Below, one piece after another: positions 60,218 to 64,000 of a stretch of DNA of 64,000 bases. The stretch lies in the NCBI RefSeq assembly GCF_002288925.2, contig NW_022098008.1, positions 3,294,889-3,358,888 of the forward strand, written 5' to 3'. The notes under the pieces are model-generated. The model did not search any database and was not told where the DNA came from. It worked only from the letters and a program-made list of their open reading frames with translations. A program made the translations under genes and the position numbers. Each line of letters opens with the position of its first letter. The stretch's first letter is position 1. This stretch comes from Delphinapterus leucas (lineage: Eukaryota > Chordata > Mammalia > Artiodactyla > Monodontidae).

Positions 60218-61471
60218 AGATCCATGATTACAACCCACCTCCTAGAGAAATGGAAATAAAAACAAAAGTAAACAAATGGGACCTAAGGAAACTTAAAAGC
60301 TTTTCCACAGCAAGGGAAATCAAAAACTAGATGAAAAGACAACCCTCAGAATGGGAGAAAATATTTGCAAATGAAGCAACTGACAAAGGATTAATCTCCA
60401 AAATTTACAAACAGCTCATGCAGCTCAATATTCAAAAAACAAACAACCCAATCCAAAACTTGGCAGAAGACCTAAATACACATTTCTCAAAAGAAGATAT
60501 ACAGATTGCCAACAAACACATGAAAGAATGCTCAACATCACTAATCATTAGAGAAATGCAAATCCAAACTACAATGAGATATCATCTCACCCTGGTCAGA
60601 ATGGTCATCATAAAAAAATCTAGAAACAATAAATGCTGGAGAGGGTGTGGACAAAAGGGAACCCTCTTGCACTGTTGGTGGGAATGTAAATTGATACAGC
60701 CACTATGGAGAACAGTATGGAGGTTCCTTAAAAATCTAACAATAGATCTACCATACGACCCAGCAATCCCACTACTGGGCATATACCCTAAGAAAACCAT
60801 AATTCAAAAAGAGTCATGTACAGAAATGTTCATTGCAGCTCTATTTACAATAACCAGGATATGGAAACAACCTAAGTGTCCATCATCGACGGATGAATGG
60901 ATGAAGAAGATGTGGCACATATATACAATGGAATATTACTCATCCATAAAATGAAACAAAATTGAGTTATTTGTAATGAGGTGGATGGACCTAGAGTCTG
61001 TCATACAAAGTGAAGTAAGTCAGAAAGAGAAAAAAAATACCATATGCTAACACATATATATGGAATCTAAAAAAAAAAAAAAAAAAAAAAGGTCATGAAG
61101 AACCTAGGGGCAAGATGGGAATAAAGACACAGACCTACTAGAGAATGGACTTGAAGATACAGGGAGGGGGAAGGGTAAGCTGGGACAAAGTGAGAGACTG
61201 GCGTGGACATATATACACTACCAAACGTAAAATAGATAGCTAGTGGGAAGCACCTGCATAGCACAGGGAGATCAGCTCGGTGCTTTGTGACCACCTAGAA
61301 AGGTGGGACAGGGAGGGTGGGAGGGAGGGAGATGCAAAAGGGAAGAAATATGGGGACATATGTATATGTATAACTGATGCACTTTGTTATAAAGCAGAAA
61401 CTAACACACCGTGGTAAAACAATTATACTCTAATAAAGCTGTTTAAAAAATTAAATAAATAAATAAAATAA
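60218..61471 (+). mobile_element. 5'-truncated, relatively young L1
   Basis: Starts within ORF2 near 'gatccatgattac ... cccacctcctagagaaatgg'. It contains the intact C-terminal frame, a 3' UTR with an internal A-run (about 61070-61090), AATAAA at 61432-61437 and an A-rich tail to about 61471. It corresponds segment for segment to the antisense L1 at 22741-24100 but is less decayed. No clear target-site duplication. Confidence 0.92.
60331..60954 (+). pseudogene. L1 ORF2 C-terminal fragment
   Basis: A 207-codon open frame from [20 protein letters not shown] to the ORF2 stop. It holds the Cys-rich motif CX3CX7HX4C (CWRGC ... LLHCWWEC), fully retained, then [11 protein letters not shown] and the terminal WHIYTMEYY block. 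The true ORF2 frame enters from 60218 but is cut by one in-frame TAG at 60328-60330. Without endonuclease or RT it cannot retrotranspose. The long survival of the frame suggests a fairly recent insertion rather than selection. Confidence 0.88.
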
Positions 61472-61499
61472 GAGAGAGCCCCCCCCAAAAAAATCCCTG

Positions 61500-62570
61500 A
61501 TTTCAAAATGACCATATTAAATATTATGCAAAAAATCTGTTCATAGTAGCAACAAAAATACATACTACTTAGAAATCAACTTAACCACAGAAATGAAGGA
61601 CCTATATATACAAGATAGAGGTAATCTGCTAAATCACATGAAAGAAGATGAATCCATACAAGGAGAGGCAACATTTCCCAATAGAAAATAATATGTCTTT
61701 AAAATGTCAATTATTCCAAAATTAGTCTTCAGTGTAATATAAATACAATATAATTTTGAATAGGATTTTATGTAGAACTTGACAAAATGATAATAAAGCT
61801 ATTTCTTCAGGAAAACTGAATATCCTAATAACATAGACAACACTGACTATTTTCACTATTCCCCACCTCCCTAAATAAGCATCAGAGTCAGAGGAATTTG
61901 GGGGAAGTTGTAAAAACTATCTCTGGGACAGATAACGGTGTTATCAACTGTCATAAAAAGAATGAGTTATAACTCACTTTTTTGAAGCCAATCTAACATG
62001 AATCTCAAATGTTGTCAAGGAAAAGCAAAAACCATGCTCTGTTAAAAGTACAAATTTGAAAATACTAAATAATATGTAAGTTAAACATAAATACACTATA
62101 AACAATTAAAGGGTATTTCTAGGAAAATATGTTACTACCCTAATAGTTCAAATGAGTGGGTGTTGCTTGATCTTGTTAAGAGATAAAAAGAAAGGTATCT
62201 GATAGTTTTTAGCGTTTATTTCTGATAGCTACTCTCAGAAAACTGGACACAGAATCTTTTATTACATGAAAAGGTAAACAAATTAGAATTCAGTATGAAA
62301 CATAATTAACAGGGAAAAACTAGTGAAATTCCACGTTAAGACCAAGAAAACAATGCCTGCTTTTAAACATTTTTCTGGGGGTCTGAGCCAACAAAATGCA
62401 AAAAATAAAAGAAGCAGACTATATACATTGGAAATTAAGCCTCAAGTTTGTCATCATTTCCCATTAGTTGGCTACTTGGATTCTGAAGAGAGTATTAAAG
62501 AGCTTGTTGAAATTAGATAGTATAATTTTATATCCAGATAGACAGTGATAGAACTGGTGTGAGTTTAAGT
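61500..62570 (+). mobile_element. Highly degraded L1 ORF2 fragments
   Basis: 61535-61830 resembles the ORF2 segment just after the RT ('gtagcaacaaaaatacatactacttagaaatcaacttaacc', later 'ttaaaatgtcaattattcc'). 62325-62530 resembles the segment around the RT active site ('caatgcctgcttttaaacattttt', '...tacattggaaattaagcc'). Their order is reversed relative to ORF2, so they are either two insertions or a rearranged one. Confidence 0.4.
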
Positions 62571-62989
62571 TACAGCTTTGACATCCAAAAATAACAAGCA
62601 GAGTGAGAAGCAACTAGAAAGTATGGAAAGAAAGAAAGAGTGAACCAGGCCAAGGAAGCCCAAGTGGAGGGTTTTAAGGAGGAGGTCATAGAAAGGGGTG
62701 CACAGAGCTCAAGAGAAAGATGTTATGGTTTGTAGAGGCCACAAGAGTGTTTCTCCCAGTGCTCCAACAGTGGGACTCTGGCCGAGCTCCGAAATCCGTA
62801 CCCTCCTGTGCTCGGAGGCCAAGCTTCCCACAGGCTGTCACTAGCCCTGGCTGAACCAGAGCAATGCTAAGGTGAGACCTTTCCTGAAGAAAGGACATCC
62901 CCAGGGCCCTCTAGGGTGCCTCCTGACCCTTCTCCCCCTCGTCCTCCCTGGGGTCAGCCTTTCTGTGGTCTACCACCCCAGCCTCCTCT
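62571..62989. other. Unique sequence, rising GC
   Basis: Nothing recognised. Confidence 0.35.
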
Positions 62990-63620
62990 GCCTGATGCCG
63001 ATAACTCAGCCTCTGTGCACAGGTGCCGAATCAAATCTCAGAGACAGAGTTTTGGGTGAAGAACAGCTTTGCTGCTTTGCCAGGCAAAGGGGGCCATTGA
63101 AGGCTCGTGCCCCTCAAAACTGTGTCCCAACCCGGAGGGATTTGGTAAAGAATTTTATAGCAATGGTTCAAGGGTGGGGTTGCTGATAAGAATCAGGGTG
63201 TATACAGGGCCTGCACTCCTTTGATCTGGTCTCAGGTGGTCCCTTGAAGGGCTTCTCTGGTTCCCTTAATCTGGAATGACAAATGCTAACATCTTCCGTT
63301 TGTTGGGGCTTTTAGTTCTGTAGACAGCTCAAAGATTGTTATGTGTATCACTTGAGGAGGGACCAGGACCCTGCTCCGAGGCTGCACTATTGTTTCTTGG
63401 CTGCTCCTGCCTTATCTCTGCATCCCTGTTCCCCAGTTAGCAACTGTTTGCAAGGCTTTTCGTGCCCAGGAGCCCCACTGGGTCATGCTGGGTTTCATGC
63501 CTCCCCCTCATTTCCTCTCACACTCAGTTCTCCTAATAAAGTCCTTTCTTGTTTATTCCTCTCAGTGTTTGCTTCTCAGAGGACCTGGACTTACCCACAA
63601 TTACAGTGTTCTGTTCATAT
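62990..63620. mobile_element. Probable endogenous retrovirus LTR
   Basis: 'atcaaatctcagagacagagttttgggtgaagaacag', 'tttgccaggcaaagggggcc', 'aaaactgtgtccc', 'atttggtaaagaattttatagcaatggttc' and a late polyadenylation-like 'cctaataaagtcctttcttg' (near 63531) are reminiscent of cetartiodactyl ERV LTRs. No primer-binding site or gag frame is evident in the adjoining sequence. The boundaries and orientation are uncertain, though the poly(A) signal favours plus. Confidence 0.4.
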
Positions 63621-64000
63621 TTCAATTTAATAACATTTTAAAAAGTCTTTGAAAGGGCCCCATGCTCTCCCTGTGCACAGTATTTTCAGTGTAGCTGAGC
63701 AGGAGTTGGAGACCATGTCTTGGAGCGGACAAGGCAGTGCTCATTTCCTGAGCCACTGGGGAAAAGGTGGGGGGCCTGGTCAGAGACAAGACCCAGAGCT
63801 AAGTGAGGGGGTCGTTCTCCACATGGTGCCCAGGTGGGGTTTTCTCCAGTCACTGAACTCCCTTCCCTGAGAGGAGACGTGGTTGAGTAAACCTCAGTCT
63901 GTAGGCAAAGGGGTGTGGGAATTAAACAGTGCTGCTTGCCTTGTAAACTGTCAATAGAATCGGACAGTAAATGCTCTGCAGGTGAGGGTGGGCCTGCTGG
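63621..64000. other. Unrecognised GC-rich end of window
   Basis: A 73-codon plus frame (63649-63870) shows no known domain. This could be further ERV-related sequence or unique DNA. Confidence 0.3.

Noticed and set aside
60331..60954. 207-codon frame as a candidate host gene
   Set aside because: The protein is clearly the L1 ORF2 C-terminus with its Cys-rich motif, followed by an L1 3' UTR and poly(A).
61070..61090. Poly(A) run as the end of a separate processed pseudogene or second L1
   Set aside because: L1 3' UTR sequence continues unbroken on both sides in the usual order. It is an internal A-run of the 3' UTR.

Overview
This window is vertebrate nuclear DNA, almost certainly from a cetacean (whale, dolphin or porpoise). 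The main evidence is one well-preserved tRNA-Glu-derived SINE of the CHR-2 type at about 1970-2176, together with two L1 elements whose sequence matches the cetartiodactyl/cetacean L1 lineage as I remember it. Eutherian-wide fossils (MIR, L2, MaLR LTRs, MER20-like and other hAT MITEs, old L1M 3' ends) fill much of the rest. There are no prokaryotic features: no operons, CRISPR arrays or rRNA.

I recognise no host protein-coding gene, exon, tRNA, rRNA or known ncRNA gene. All long open frames are explained by LINE remnants (ORF1/ORF2 pieces at 23.2-26.8 kb on the minus strand and 60.3-60.95 kb on the plus strand), by the SINE, by simple repeats, or look like chance frames. The window therefore reads as intergenic or deep-intronic DNA.

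Layout. 0-9.5 kb: mostly unique sequence with two L1 3' ends, the SINE, MIRs, a 100-bp L1 stub with a perfect target-site duplication, and an unusual locus at 7.43-7.56 kb (a perfect 24-bp inverted repeat whose loop is copied 1.2 kb downstream). 9-21 kb: a MaLR-like LTR, an antisense L2 split by a purine-rich microsatellite, a 41-bp tandem duplication, further L2, MIR and LTR fossils, and an antisense MLT1 LTR. 22.7-27.5 kb: one large antisense L1 that keeps its 5' part, ORF1, endonuclease region, ORF2 C-terminus and 3' UTR but lacks the reverse-transcriptase core. 28-52 kb: AT-rich, largely unique DNA with scattered MIR/L2/MER20 copies, microsatellites, a 21-bp minisatellite at 36.0 kb and an L1 stub nested inside an L2 at 33.9-34.35 kb. 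52-62.6 kb: an L1-rich cluster of mixed ages and orientations, including the youngest-looking L1 3' end (60.2-61.5 kb). 62.6-64 kb: a GC-richer segment holding a probable ERV LTR.

No new biological system is evident. The most notable points are the 7.4/8.7 kb duplication with inverted repeat, the RT-deleted L1, the pair of inverted L1 copies about 36 kb apart, and the minisatellite. Family names rest on recognising consensus sequences from memory; no search was run.
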